Of a stretch of DNA of 30,352 bases, positions 1 to 6,970 are shown piece after piece. The stretch comes from CAZCAQ01 sp964563965 (lineage in GTDB: Bacteria; Patescibacteriota; WWE3; UBA101185; UBA10185). The stretch lies in NCBI GenBank assembly GCA_964563965.1, contig CAZLZI010000006.1:1-30352 (forward strand). The letters run 5' to 3'. The translations under genes were made by a program, and so were the position numbers. Each line of letters starts with the position of its first letter. The stretch's first letter is position 1. The notes under the pieces are model-generated. The model searched no databases, was not told the DNA's origin, and was given only the letters and a program-made list of their open reading frames with translations.

Positions 1-140
1 AGTTCGGAGATTGGCTTTGGTTAACTGCAGAGATTATTTGGATGATAACAGGTATAGAACTAAAGATAGTGCCTAAACAGACTTTGCAGAGAATGTGGAA
101 TAAGATGAAGGATAATAAAAATCTAGTTAACCCACAATGA
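1..140 (+). CDS. 3' end of an unidentified gene (partial)
   Basis: One frame stays open from the window edge to a TGA at 138-140 and gives about 45 residues. They begin with a hydrophobic, Trp-rich helix (FGDWLWLTAEIIWMITG) and end in a basic, polar tail (KMKDNKNLVNPQ). The other two forward frames close earlier. The composition resembles the C-terminal helix of extended short-chain dehydrogenases or epimerases, but this is only an impression from a very short piece. The upstream part, and therefore the function, lies outside the window. Confidence 0.4.
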   Translation, partial: FGDWLWLTAEIIWMITGIELKIVPKQTLQRMWNKMKDNKNLVNPQ

Positions 141-184
141 TAGGTCTAATACATTCGACCTGAACTATTAGGTATACTACATAT

Positions 185-844
185 ATGCTTGTAGTTGACA
201 TGTTGAAAGAATACTTGCTGATTGGGTATTTGAAGCTATTGCCGTCTTTTCTAAGTAAGCTGCCTAAGAGTTGGGAAGATGGGGAGAAAGGCACAGTGAT
301 TATTATTCCGGGGCTTCATGAAACAAATTTCTTCCTTTACAATATAGGGTGTTTCTTAAACCAACATGGCTATAAGATTATAACCATACCGAAGTTTCAT
401 TCTACTGAACCTATTGTTCAGATTTATTCTAAACTTGATAGTCTGATCGAGTCATTATCCGCTAATAACCTAATACTGCTATCGCATAGTAAAGGCGGGA
501 TTGTTGCAAAGTATTTCTTAGACAACTCTAAACACTCCCACAAGATTAAGTATTCTGTGTCTCTTGCAACTCCTTATCAAGGCACTATGTTTGCTAAATT
601 GCCATTTCATAATATATATGAGTTAGATCCAACTAGTACTGTGATTAAAGAGTTGAATGCAAATACTGACCATGTTTCAAAGGTTATTAACATCTATCCT
701 AAGTTTGATAATCATGTCATCCCAAATAAGAACTTAATACTCCATGGTGCTAAAAACATACAAGTAGATATAAATGGCCATACTAGGATTCTAGTTTGTC
801 AGTCTGCATATGCTGAAATTATTAAAGCATTGTCTGCAAAGTAG
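185..844 (+). CDS. Lipase/esterase-like alpha/beta hydrolase
   Basis: A 219-residue serine hydrolase with the alpha/beta fold. The oxyanion strand is VIIIPGLHE (residues 38-46). The nucleophile elbow is SHSKGG with Ser102, followed by the SLATPYQGT strand typical of the DUF676/PGAP1/triacylglycerol-lipase group. Asp175 and His199 (NGHTR) are the likely remaining triad members. The N-terminus (LLIGYLKLLPSFL) is hydrophobic but is not a clear signal peptide, so the protein may be cytoplasmic or peripheral. A TATACT box at 173-178 lies exactly 6 nt before the ATG and no Shine-Dalgarno sequence is present, so the mRNA is probably leaderless. The substrate cannot be told from sequence. It runs opposite to the neighbouring MOSC gene and has its own promoter, so a link to the peptide locus downstream is not shown. 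Confidence 0.85.
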   Translation: MLVVDMLKEYLLIGYLKLLPSFLSKLPKSWEDGEKGTVIIIPGLHETNFFLYNIGCFLNQHGYKIITIPKFHSTEPIVQIYSKLDSLIESLSANNLILLSHSKGGIVAKYFLDNSKHSHKIKYSVSLATPYQGTMFAKLPFHNIYELDPTSTVIKELNANTDHVSKVINIYPKFDNHVIPNKNLILHGAKNIQVDINGHTRILVCQSAYAEIIKALSAK

Positions 845-850
845 TTTTAA

Positions 851-1402
851 TTACTCTAAACTTTGCGGAGGGATTATTTCTACTTGATCGCCAATCTTAA
901 TGACACCGGATGCGAAAGGCATTGCAGTTAACCCTCTTTTACCCATTGCCTCTTTAGTAAATTTTATGGCTTGTGTTTTGTCCATCCCTCGTTTCATCAT
1001 GTTTTTAGCTGGGATTACACAGGGGAGGTTTTCTGCAGTTATAAAGATAATGGCATTTCTGGGAAATCGTATGTAAGTACCTGCAGGTAGTTTAGTTAAA
1101 TTCTCAATACCTTTTAATGTAATATTTGCTTCGAGATCATCAGGTAATACTTCAAAGCCTACAGCGGAAGAAATCTCATCCATTTCCTCCTGTGATATAA
1201 GTGTAATTGATCTCAGGTTTGTTACTTCAATACCTTTTGAGAGTAGCTTTGTTGTGCGTACATCCGCATTTCGACTTTTACCAAAGTGTCTATCATATTT
1301 TATTCCGTCTAGTAAAAGTTCAAGTTTTTGTACTTGTTTAGGTACTTCTCCAAAGGGTTGTGTGATTAATAGTTTTTCAACACTCGCAGTTAGTATTTCC
1401 AT
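851..1402 (-). CDS. MOSC domain protein
   Basis: A 183-residue protein made almost entirely of a MOSC (molybdenum cofactor sulfurase C-terminal) domain. Recognisable parts are the GIKYDRHFG stretch near residue 33, LRSITLIS near 63, and the late cysteine in ENLPCVIP that matches the conserved MOSC Cys. MOSC domains are known to carry sulfur or bind pterin cofactors, as in YiiM-type proteins, and some reduce N-hydroxylated compounds. The substrate here is unknown, and no molybdopterin genes are visible nearby. The gene is downstream of the radical SAM enzyme on the same strand but has its own leaderless promoter: TATACT at 1409-1414 (minus strand), 6 nt from the ATG. It may therefore be independent of the peptide locus, although a sulfur-handling protein beside a thioether-type maturase is suggestive. 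Confidence 0.85.
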   Translation of the reverse strand: MEILTASVEKLLITQPFGEVPKQVQKLELLLDGIKYDRHFGKSRNADVRTTKLLSKGIEVTNLRSITLISQEEMDEISSAVGFEVLPDDLEANITLKGIENLTKLPAGTYIRFPRNAIIFITAENLPCVIPAKNMMKRGMDKTQAIKFTKEAMGKRGLTAMPFASGVIKIGDQVEIIPPQSLE

Positions 1403-1457
1403 TTGATTAGTATATAGTAAATCAGAGCGACTTTAAATGTGCCTTTTAACCTTACTT

Positions 1458-2798
1458 TTAGTTAGTGGTACCTGTTGCCGAGCTGCTAACGCTAACCTTG
1501 CTTTCATCTCTAAGCATTCTACTAGCCTCAAGCTGTAGTAATGCAGGTATTACTTCTTTATTAATGTTGCAAAAAGGCGTAGGTTTTGTCCCATCTTTAT
1601 ACTGGATTTGCGAGAGAATCGGACACCCTCCGCAGCAAATATGTCTCCATAGACACTTAGAACAACCTACTCTAGAAGCGACATTATTATGTTTAGTAAG
1701 AGGATTAACAGTACGGTTTGTTTGGAGAAGATTGTGCGAGGTTAACCCAAACCCTGTGCTGTTTATTTTCATTTGACACGGTACTAATCGGCCATTAACG
1801 TTGAACACTAAATAATTAGAGCCAGCACCACAGGCGGCATGATACGGTTTAAAATATTTATACCTATCAAGGATGCTCCCTAATACAATATATGGATAGT
1901 TTTGCTCACTTAGCATATCAATCATGCGTTTTAATTCTTTGACAATTAATGCAGTATCAAGGCTTGAGCCATTTGCAACAGCACAGGTTTCTCTTACCAA
2001 ATTCATATTAAATAAAATATTATTTTCAACTAGATCTTTAATCAACTCAGTCAAAGTGGGGGCATTCTCATTAGTTATGGTGATCATTGCTGATAAAGGA
2101 ATGTTATGCGCTTTGAGTAAAGCAAGCCCCTCCATAGTGCGTTTATGACTACCCACACCACTTATAAATGGTCGGTTTCTGTTATGAACTTCTGCAAATC
2201 CATCAATTGATATGCCAACACTAAACTTATTTTGTTTAAGAAAGACTGCCATTTCATTGTTTAACATCGTTCCATTTGTTATTAAGGCTAGTTCTGCTTG
2301 GACATTAATCTTGTCAAAGCTACTTTTTGCGTATGCAACCATTTGCTTGATAAGCTCAAAACGAATAAGCGGTTCTCCTCCTGCAAACTTCAACCTAATT
2401 ACCCGCGTTTTGTTTTTAATGCACGTATCCACTAATCTATCGATAATGGAGACATATGTTTCGTACGACATAACAATTGGGTTTTTGTATACATAACAAT
2501 ATACGCAGCGCAGATTACATTCATTTGTAACTTGAATCCATGTAAATAAATCATTAGCTTGTTCAATAACAGCTTTCTCTGGTGAAATAAAGCCATAGTC
2601 TTTCATGATCCTAAAGACTTCTTTAGAGCTTACGTCATGTTCAGTTATTGTTTGCTTACCTGTTAATGAGCTATCGATCAAGGCTATTAAAGGTTTAGTT
2701 CCTACAAATATGCCATTAGTAGTTTCCGGATAATACACACATGTGTGTTCGTCTAGTGAGAATTCATATCGTTGTTTATTAACAAGATAGGTTTTCAT
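1458..2798 (-). CDS. Radical SAM/SPASM peptide maturase
   Basis: A 446-residue enzyme with the canonical radical SAM cluster CxxxCxxC (Cys94, Cys98, Cys101) and the SAM-binding GGEP at 140-143. A C-terminal SPASM domain carries Cys323, Cys341, Cys379, Cys382, Cys388/389, Cys392 and Cys410, which suits two auxiliary Fe-S clusters. The first 80 residues, before the radical core, have the strand/helix order of a PqqD-like RiPP recognition element (DSSLTGKQTITE, then EVFRIMKDYGFIS); this is my inference. SPASM enzymes of this size typically install thioether or C-C crosslinks in ribosomal peptides. The gene starts 15 nt after the stop of the nearest Cys-rich peptide gene and has an AAGG Shine-Dalgarno sequence (2808-2811) but no -10 box of its own. 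It is therefore probably co-transcribed with, and acts on, the three peptides. The crosslink type is not predictable here. Confidence 0.93.
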   Translation of the reverse strand: MKTYLVNKQRYEFSLDEHTCVYYPETTNGIFVGTKPLIALIDSSLTGKQTITEHDVSSKEVFRIMKDYGFISPEKAVIEQANDLFTWIQVTNECNLRCVYCYVYKNPIVMSYETYVSIIDRLVDTCIKNKTRVIRLKFAGGEPLIRFELIKQMVAYAKSSFDKINVQAELALITNGTMLNNEMAVFLKQNKFSVGISIDGFAEVHNRNRPFISGVGSHKRTMEGLALLKAHNIPLSAMITITNENAPTLTELIKDLVENNILFNMNLVRETCAVANGSSLDTALIVKELKRMIDMLSEQNYPYIVLGSILDRYKYFKPYHAACGAGSNYLVFNVNGRLVPCQMKINSTGFGLTSHNLLQTNRTVNPLTKHNNVASRVGCSKCLWRHICCGGCPILSQIQYKDGTKPTPFCNINKEVIPALLQLEASRMLRDESKVSVSSSATGTTN

Positions 2799-2813
2799 CT
2801 TGTATGACCTTAG

Positions 2814-2957
2814 CTAGAAGGAAACAATTGTGTTGCAGTCACAATTGCAGTTTTGATTAAGTAACGTAAATTTTGTAGCACCTCTTGTATGTTTAGTAGT
2901 ACATTGTATGTACCACATAGCAGAACAAGTAACTTGGCTTAATAATTGGTGTTTCAT
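2814..2957 (-). CDS. Cys-rich precursor peptide 1 of the radical SAM locus
   Basis: A 47-codon minus-strand gene. It starts MKHQLLSQ, has Cys11, then Trp15-Tyr16-Ile17-Gln-Cys19-Thr-Thr21, a 15-residue basic linker, and ends with Cys37, Cys39 and Cys41 in CNCDCNTIVSF followed by TAG. The same W-Y-I-x-C-x-T block and the C-terminal CDCNTIVSF recur at matching positions in two further copies upstream, which is strong evidence that this is a real gene. The conserved N-terminal half looks like a leader and the C-terminal Cys-x-Cys run looks like the modified core; that division is inferred. The promoter is TAGAAT at 2964-2969, 6 nt from the ATG, so the mRNA is leaderless. TGTCAA repeats lie upstream, and the radical SAM gene follows 15 nt after the stop. 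Confidence 0.88.
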   Translation of the reverse strand: MKHQLLSQVTCSAMWYIQCTTKHTRGATKFTLLNQNCNCDCNTIVSF

Positions 2958-2963
2958 GGCTTC

Positions 2964-3015
2964 ATTCTAAGAGCTTACTAGCAGGAGTCTTGACAGCAGT
3001 TTTGACATTATGACA
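2964..3015 (-). promoter_or_regulatory. Promoter and direct-repeat operator of peptide 1
   Basis: On the minus strand the -10 box TAGAAT (2964-2969) is 6 nt from the ATG. No TTGACA-like -35 exists at the correct spacing. Instead TGTCAA half-sites lie at 2990-2995 and 3002-3007, 12 bp apart, with a third TGTCAT at 3010-3015. Relative to a start at the A of the ATG they fall near -33/-38 and -45/-50, the usual place for OmpR/PhoB-type class II activators. The half-site resembles the CTGTCA core of the PhoB box. The assigned binder (the winged-helix protein encoded at 3542) is inferred. Confidence 0.72.
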
Positions 3016-3079
3016 TGCATAAACATTCGGCCTGCCCAAAGTTATTAAGAGAAAAGATTATCTGTATGAGTTAGCACTA

Positions 3080-3229
3080 TTAGAAGGAAACAATAGTATT
3101 ACAATCGCAATTACAGTCGCAGTCAGTCCCATGTAATTTGCGCATTGCTTTGCTCGCATTACCTATAGTGGTGCACTTTATATACCACAAGGGATTGCAA
3201 GTCTTTTGGCTAAATGCTTTTTCAGTCAT
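3080..3229 (-). CDS. Cys-rich precursor peptide 2 (extended Cys core)
   Basis: A 49-codon minus-strand paralogue. It begins MTEKAFSQ and keeps Cys11 and Trp15-Tyr16-Ile17-Lys-Cys19-Thr-Thr21 at the same positions as copy 1. Its core is longer: DCDCNCDCNTIVSF contains Cys37, Cys39, Cys41 and Cys43, one more Cys-x unit than the other copies, and ends at TAA. The two-residue expansion in the core with an otherwise conserved frame suggests that the alternating Cys-Asp/Asn unit is what the enzyme works on. The TAGAAT box at 3236-3241 is again 6 nt before the ATG, and the TGTCAA/TGTCAG direct repeats sit at the same distances as in the other two copies. It probably arose with them by tandem duplication. 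Confidence 0.88.
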   Translation of the reverse strand: MTEKAFSQKTCNPLWYIKCTTIGNASKAMRKLHGTDCDCNCDCNTIVSF

Positions 3230-3235
3230 AACACT

Positions 3236-3279
3236 ATTCTATGAGTTCAAGTGCAAGAGTCTTGACATCACATCTGACA
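3236..3279 (-). promoter_or_regulatory. Promoter and direct-repeat operator of peptide 2
   Basis: Same architecture as the other two peptide promoters. TAGAAT is at 3236-3241, 6 nt from the ATG, with TGTCAA at 3262-3267 and a one-mismatch copy TGTCAG at 3274-3279, again 12 bp apart and at the same distance from the start codon. The third half-site seen in the other two promoters is absent here, so this copy may bind more weakly. Confidence 0.68.
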
Positions 3280-3319
3280 CTATAAATTGGTATTGCTCCC
3301 CTGCGATACAGCAGTGTAA

Positions 3320-3463
3320 TTAAAAAGAAACAATTGTATTACAATCGCAATTGCAATCCTGTGTGCGTAATTTGCTTACTGCGCTGTTCTTTTTACTCAC
3401 TGTGTTGCATTGGATATACCACATTGGAGTACTAACATTTTGAATTATTGAATGTTTCACCAT
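3320..3463 (-). CDS. Cys-rich precursor peptide 3
   Basis: A 47-codon minus-strand paralogue, the first of the three in transcription order. It begins MVKHSIIQ, has Ser instead of Cys at position 11, and keeps Trp15-Tyr16-Ile17-Gln-Cys19-Asn-Thr21 and the C-terminal CNCDCNTIVSF with Cys37, Cys39 and Cys41. Loss of Cys11 in this copy argues that this cysteine is not essential to the modification, while Cys19 and the C-terminal run are invariant. The linker is Lys/Ser-rich. The promoter has TAGAAT at 3470-3475, 6 nt from the ATG, and upstream TGTCAA repeats shared with the divergent regulator gene. No exporter or dedicated protease gene is adjacent. Confidence 0.87.
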   Translation of the reverse strand: MVKHSIIQNVSTPMWYIQCNTVSKKNSAVSKLRTQDCNCDCNTIVSF

Positions 3464-3469
3464 TGCCCT

Positions 3470-3535
3470 ATTCTAATTCCTTTAATGTTTACTTCTTGAC
3501 ACCACTTTTGACATTTAGACATATAAGCATATACT
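3470..3535. promoter_or_regulatory. Divergent promoter/operator between peptide 3 and its regulator
   Basis: Two promoters share this stretch. Leftward: TAGAAT at 3470-3475 (6 nt from the peptide 3 ATG) with TGTCAA half-sites at 3496-3501 and 3508-3513 and a weaker TGTCTA at 3516-3521. Rightward: TTGACA at 3508-3513, a 16-nt spacer and TATACT at 3530-3535, 6 nt before the GTG of the regulator. The rightward -35 box is the same DNA as the second leftward half-site. A protein that activates the peptide genes from these repeats would be expected to block its own promoter. Confidence 0.72.
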
Positions 3536-3541
3536 CTTGGT

Positions 3542-4570
3542 GTGAAAATAGAAATTAGCTATTCTCCTAAGGTAGAAGCACGAATTTTACTTAATGCACT
3601 TCTAAATTGGGAACTAGGAGTATTGCACAAATTGAACATGAACATACTGCCTTACGATGCTTCGGTCAAAAGACATCCATATGGTGTTGTTATTCCTATG
3701 ATAGCTTATGATCAGTTACCTGATTTATTGGCTGATTTGAAACGCTCCTCATTTGACAAATCTGGCACAAGCTTCTTAAGTTACACACCACATAACTTGG
3801 AGAATGTAATTGACCTTTTAATCAAACGCTATGGTACTAAAGTAGCTTGGCAAATTGATGAAAAGAAGCTCGTTGATTTGTTACATGATATAGCTGCAGA
3901 CATAAAGGTTATATTTGGCATAGATGCGATATCTAACTTAACTATCCATCAATCCCGCTTTGGTCCTGGTACAATGAGTTCACCCCTAAAAAAGCTCGGC
4001 GGTAATGTAGATATAGCAGTTCGGGAGGGTGCAAGTATAACAAATGTAATAGCAGCTCTCTTCGATTCGATAACTCATTTGCACACAACTGACTTGAAAT
4101 TAGAGCAGTATGAATTACGTCCTATAAGAGATTGGTTGATATACAATACAAGACTAGGTTTAACTCTAAAGAAACATAAGCTTAGCTTCGTACCATCTAC
4201 AACATATATGCGTAAAAAGTCTCCAAATAAACAAAATAGCCTTAACTTACCCTATGTAAAAAGCTTAAATATCTTTACAGCTGTAAATAGTTTTGAAGTA
4301 CTAAAGGGAGAGGTTCTTTTCAATAACAAGGTACTATCCTCTTTAACTGCGAATGAGAAAAGGTTACTCACATGTTTGATTACATTGAAGAACAAAATAG
4401 TAACGTATGATAACTTGCTGGATGTTCTTGAAGAAAAGAACAGAGAGGTCTCATATTATGCTGTATACAAGGCGCTTGAAAGACTAAGAAAGAAACTTAT
4501 ACTCTGTGGACTTCCCTCAAACATTATTAAAACAATACCATGCAAAGGTGTGATGTTGATTGCAGGCTAA
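3542..4570 (+). CDS. Winged-helix regulator with an uncharacterised sensor domain
   Basis: A 342-residue protein. The last 90 residues match the OmpR/PhoB-type winged helix: a beta strand around VLFNNKVLSSLTANEKRLLTCL, the positioning helix, a recognition helix in SYYAVYKALERLRKKL, and the terminal hairpin IIKTIPCKGVMLI. The first 245 residues are not a receiver domain and I do not recognise them; notable stretches are FGPGTMSSPL, DIAVREGASITN and RPIRDWLIYNTRLGLTLKKH. The GTG start is set by TTGACA-16-TATACT ending 6 nt upstream, so the mRNA is leaderless. It is divergent from the peptide genes, and TGTCAA repeats of the kind bound by PhoB-like proteins precede all three of them. I infer that it is the locus-specific regulator, possibly sensing a ligand through its N-terminal domain. 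Confidence 0.8.
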   Translation: MKIEISYSPKVEARILLNALLNWELGVLHKLNMNILPYDASVKRHPYGVVIPMIAYDQLPDLLADLKRSSFDKSGTSFLSYTPHNLENVIDLLIKRYGTKVAWQIDEKKLVDLLHDIAADIKVIFGIDAISNLTIHQSRFGPGTMSSPLKKLGGNVDIAVREGASITNVIAALFDSITHLHTTDLKLEQYELRPIRDWLIYNTRLGLTLKKHKLSFVPSTTYMRKKSPNKQNSLNLPYVKSLNIFTAVNSFEVLKGEVLFNNKVLSSLTANEKRLLTCLITLKNKIVTYDNLLDVLEEKNREVSYYAVYKALERLRKKLILCGLPSNIIKTIPCKGVMLIAG

Positions 4571-4596
4571 CAAGGAGGTCAACTAGAGTTTGATCT

Positions 4597-5304
4597 TCAA
4601 AGCTCCTCTGGTGTAAACTCTCCTGTTTCATCTTGACACATAGGCGTGTCAAAGTTCAATTCAAGCGGATTAAATAAAACAACACATCCTGATTCCTGAT
4701 GTAATGCCGTATTAATTTCACACTTATCTTCGTGACAGGTGACACCACTCACTGTTCCAATCCTATAATTGGGTAGTGCTATAGCAGTTACAAATTTAGG
4801 TTTTTTTTCAGTCATGTCGTAAATAGCTAAGGTGTTGTCAATAGCATTGATAACATACAGACTTGAGCCATAGAAATCAAATAAAGCTGTTTGGGTAAAG
4901 TCTCTATATGCATTCGATAAAACGAGGGGGTATCCTGCTTTCTCTATAATAAAGCTGGGATGGGAAAACGTTTCCGGTGTTTCAAGTGCATAAGCTATAT
5001 ACAATTCATTTTGATACAATCTTTCTGTTAAGGCGTCACTTCCATACTTTCTTGTATTCGAGTCGGTTATGACGTTAGGTGTAATCTCTTGCTCTTTCTG
5101 TAATAGTTCTGTGTTTGTTGCATAGCTTTCTTGCAGACTTGCCATGAGACGCTGGTTTTGTCTCCATTGTTGTTTCAAGACAGTAGAAAGTAAGACAAGA
5201 CTTAGAAACATTACAACTAGGACAATAATAAAAACAAGCTTGAATATTCTATTACTATGCTTACGATTAGGTGGAATAACTAGTTCTTGAGGTGCTTGAC
5301 TCAT
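4597..5304 (-). CDS. Single-pass membrane protein of unknown function
   Basis: A 235-residue protein with a short basic cytoplasmic tail, one transmembrane helix at about residues 21-45 (LVFIIVLVVMFLSLVLLSTV), a Gln/Glu-rich stretch likely to form a short coiled coil (50-75), and an external C-terminal domain with strands such as LYVINAIDNTLAIYDM, resembling a single propeller or lipocalin-like repeat. Four cysteines (TCHEDKC, ESGC, PMC) in the external part could form disulfides. I do not recognise the family. A TAAAGT box at 5311-5316 on the minus strand lies 6 nt before the ATG. It diverges from the anchored propeller protein at 5480, and the two may act together at the cell surface. Confidence 0.7.
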   Translation of the reverse strand: MSQAPQELVIPPNRKHSNRIFKLVFIIVLVVMFLSLVLLSTVLKQQWRQNQRLMASLQESYATNTELLQKEQEITPNVITDSNTRKYGSDALTERLYQNELYIAYALETPETFSHPSFIIEKAGYPLVLSNAYRDFTQTALFDFYGSSLYVINAIDNTLAIYDMTEKKPKFVTAIALPNYRIGTVSGVTCHEDKCEINTALHQESGCVVLFNPLELNFDTPMCQDETGEFTPEEL

Positions 5305-5479
5305 ACATTTACTTTAGAAGAAAAGAGGGCATTTTTCAAATGTTATTACTCTCCAAATTCGTCTGTAAATTAAAGTATTCACAGCTTATTCAATATGCTT
5401 TGTGTACTTTATTTTCGGTAGTGAGGGATATGCTATTTCTGTTTATGATCTATATATAAATCTCTTGTATAATGCCTTC

Positions 5480-6901
5480 ATGAGTAGTAAATATACACCT
5501 CGTGTCCAGCCTTTAGTTACTTCATCTTCCCAGCGAAACGTTCTCGCGAAAGGTAAAAAAATGTTATTTGCATGTACAATTGTTTTCCTATTCTTTGTTA
5601 TCTGGCTGATTTACATTAGCTTTAGACAGAAGAAAAACGATGTGCTTATATCTACTAAAGAAGTAGTCAAAATTAAAGAATCATCTAGTAGTGTGGCTAT
5701 ACCAATCAAACCCAGCCCTATCGAGATACAGGTCGGAACACCTATAAAAATAACAAAAACTGAGGATGTAAAAGCACTTGGGTATACAGGGCAGAAAAAG
5801 ATTGTAAGAGATACATTAGGCAATATTTATATAGCTTATAGGAATAAATATAACGGGGAGTATCAGATATTCGTTGCAAAGCTGACAAAACAGGCTGGCG
5901 GTGGTTATAAAGCTTTGTACACAAATCGTCCAATTGCTAATCTTGGGGATGATGCTACCCAGCGTGTTCCGGCAATTTCGATTGCGGAAGATAACACTTT
6001 ATATGTAACTTGGTATGGGTTAGAAGAACGAAAGGGTATAGGGCGACAAGTTAAATTTTCTTTATCGAAAGACTTTGGCGCAACGTGGTCGAAATGGAAA
6101 AACATTGCATTGGTATCAGGTTATGATGAGTCTGAAGACTATTGGCAAGAGCATCCAAGTATTGCAACTAGATCAGAAAACATATACATAGTATGGGAGG
6201 GAAAAGATAAAGAATTTTCCGAGCAGCAAGTTAAATTTACTAAATCTATGGATGGGGGTACCACTTGGCTACCTTGGAAAAATATTCATACAACAAATGA
6301 CCACACACAGTCTAGACCTAGCATTGCTCTAACAGATGATGGAAGTCTTCACGTGCTGATGTACTCAAACGACGGAGATAACCAACAAATTTGGTATTCT
6401 AGGTCTAGTGATGAGGGTTTATCTTGGACTGAGTGGGAGAATATATCTAAGTCAGGTTTCGATTCACGCCACGTAGATCTTGTCGCTGTAGAAAACAACT
6501 TGCACTCAGTATGGCGAGAGTATAGAGAAAAGAAAGCAGTTATTATGTACGCAGTTTTTAAATCAGGCGTTTGGTCCACGGCACAAGTTTTAAAGGATAG
6601 CTCTAAACATCAGTTGTTCCCATCAATTCACTCACTTGCAGACATGGTTGCTTTTACATGGACTGAGACAACTGACTCTTCAGACCTCCCTCGAGAAGCA
6701 CCTTCCTCTGGTGTAGTTAACTACGCTATATTAGAGCCCTCTTCGAATGAGCTTAAATTTGGTAAGTTGGATGCCTCATCGGATACACTATATTCACACA
6801 TACTAATTGATTCTTATGCTTCTTCGCGCATCTTAATTACCGCATTGCTTAATGAAACAGATGAACCATCTATCTGGCTATATCCATTGACGTGGAGGTA
6901 A
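5480..6901 (+). CDS. Membrane-anchored Asp-box (sialidase-fold) propeller protein
   Basis: A 473-residue protein when started at the ATG preceded by a perfect TATAAT (5468-5473) with 6 nt between. A GTG 78 nt further up is open in frame but would place the promoter inside the gene, so it is rejected. Residues 28-48 form one transmembrane helix (LFACTIVFLFFVIWLIYISF), followed by a Ser/Pro linker and a beta-propeller with three Asp boxes (SKDFGATW, SMDGGTTW, SSDEGLSW) near residues 196, 256 and 309. Asp boxes occur in sialidases and in many non-enzymatic glycan-binding propellers. I do not see a clear arginine triad, so binding or scaffolding is as likely as hydrolysis. It sits just upstream of polysaccharide genes. 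Confidence 0.82.
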   Translation: MSSKYTPRVQPLVTSSSQRNVLAKGKKMLFACTIVFLFFVIWLIYISFRQKKNDVLISTKEVVKIKESSSSVAIPIKPSPIEIQVGTPIKITKTEDVKALGYTGQKKIVRDTLGNIYIAYRNKYNGEYQIFVAKLTKQAGGGYKALYTNRPIANLGDDATQRVPAISIAEDNTLYVTWYGLEERKGIGRQVKFSLSKDFGATWSKWKNIALVSGYDESEDYWQEHPSIATRSENIYIVWEGKDKEFSEQQVKFTKSMDGGTTWLPWKNIHTTNDHTQSRPSIALTDDGSLHVLMYSNDGDNQQIWYSRSSDEGLSWTEWENISKSGFDSRHVDLVAVENNLHSVWREYREKKAVIMYAVFKSGVWSTAQVLKDSSKHQLFPSIHSLADMVAFTWTETTDSSDLPREAPSSGVVNYAILEPSSNELKFGKLDASSDTLYSHILIDSYASSRILITALLNETDEPSIWLYPLTWR

Positions 6902-6970
6902 TTTGTGATAACATCTGGAATATTCTGCCCAACGTGCCCCGTATTATTATTTTATGAATTCAGTTAACCT

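Noticed and set aside
3138..3323. Forward-strand 61-residue frame across the peptide region
   Set aside because: It is the reverse complement shadow of precursor peptide 2 and has no promoter or ribosome binding site; the minus-strand frames are conserved in three copies.
2814..3463. CRISPR array or simple tandem repeat
   Set aside because: The repeats are about 240 bp apart, diverged at synonymous positions and contain coherent reading frames with promoters, so they are duplicated genes rather than spacers.
5402..5479. GTG start of the propeller protein 78 nt upstream
   Set aside because: The segment contains the perfect TATAAT at 5468-5473 placed 6 nt before the ATG at 5480, and the extra residues are not protein-like for a membrane anchor.
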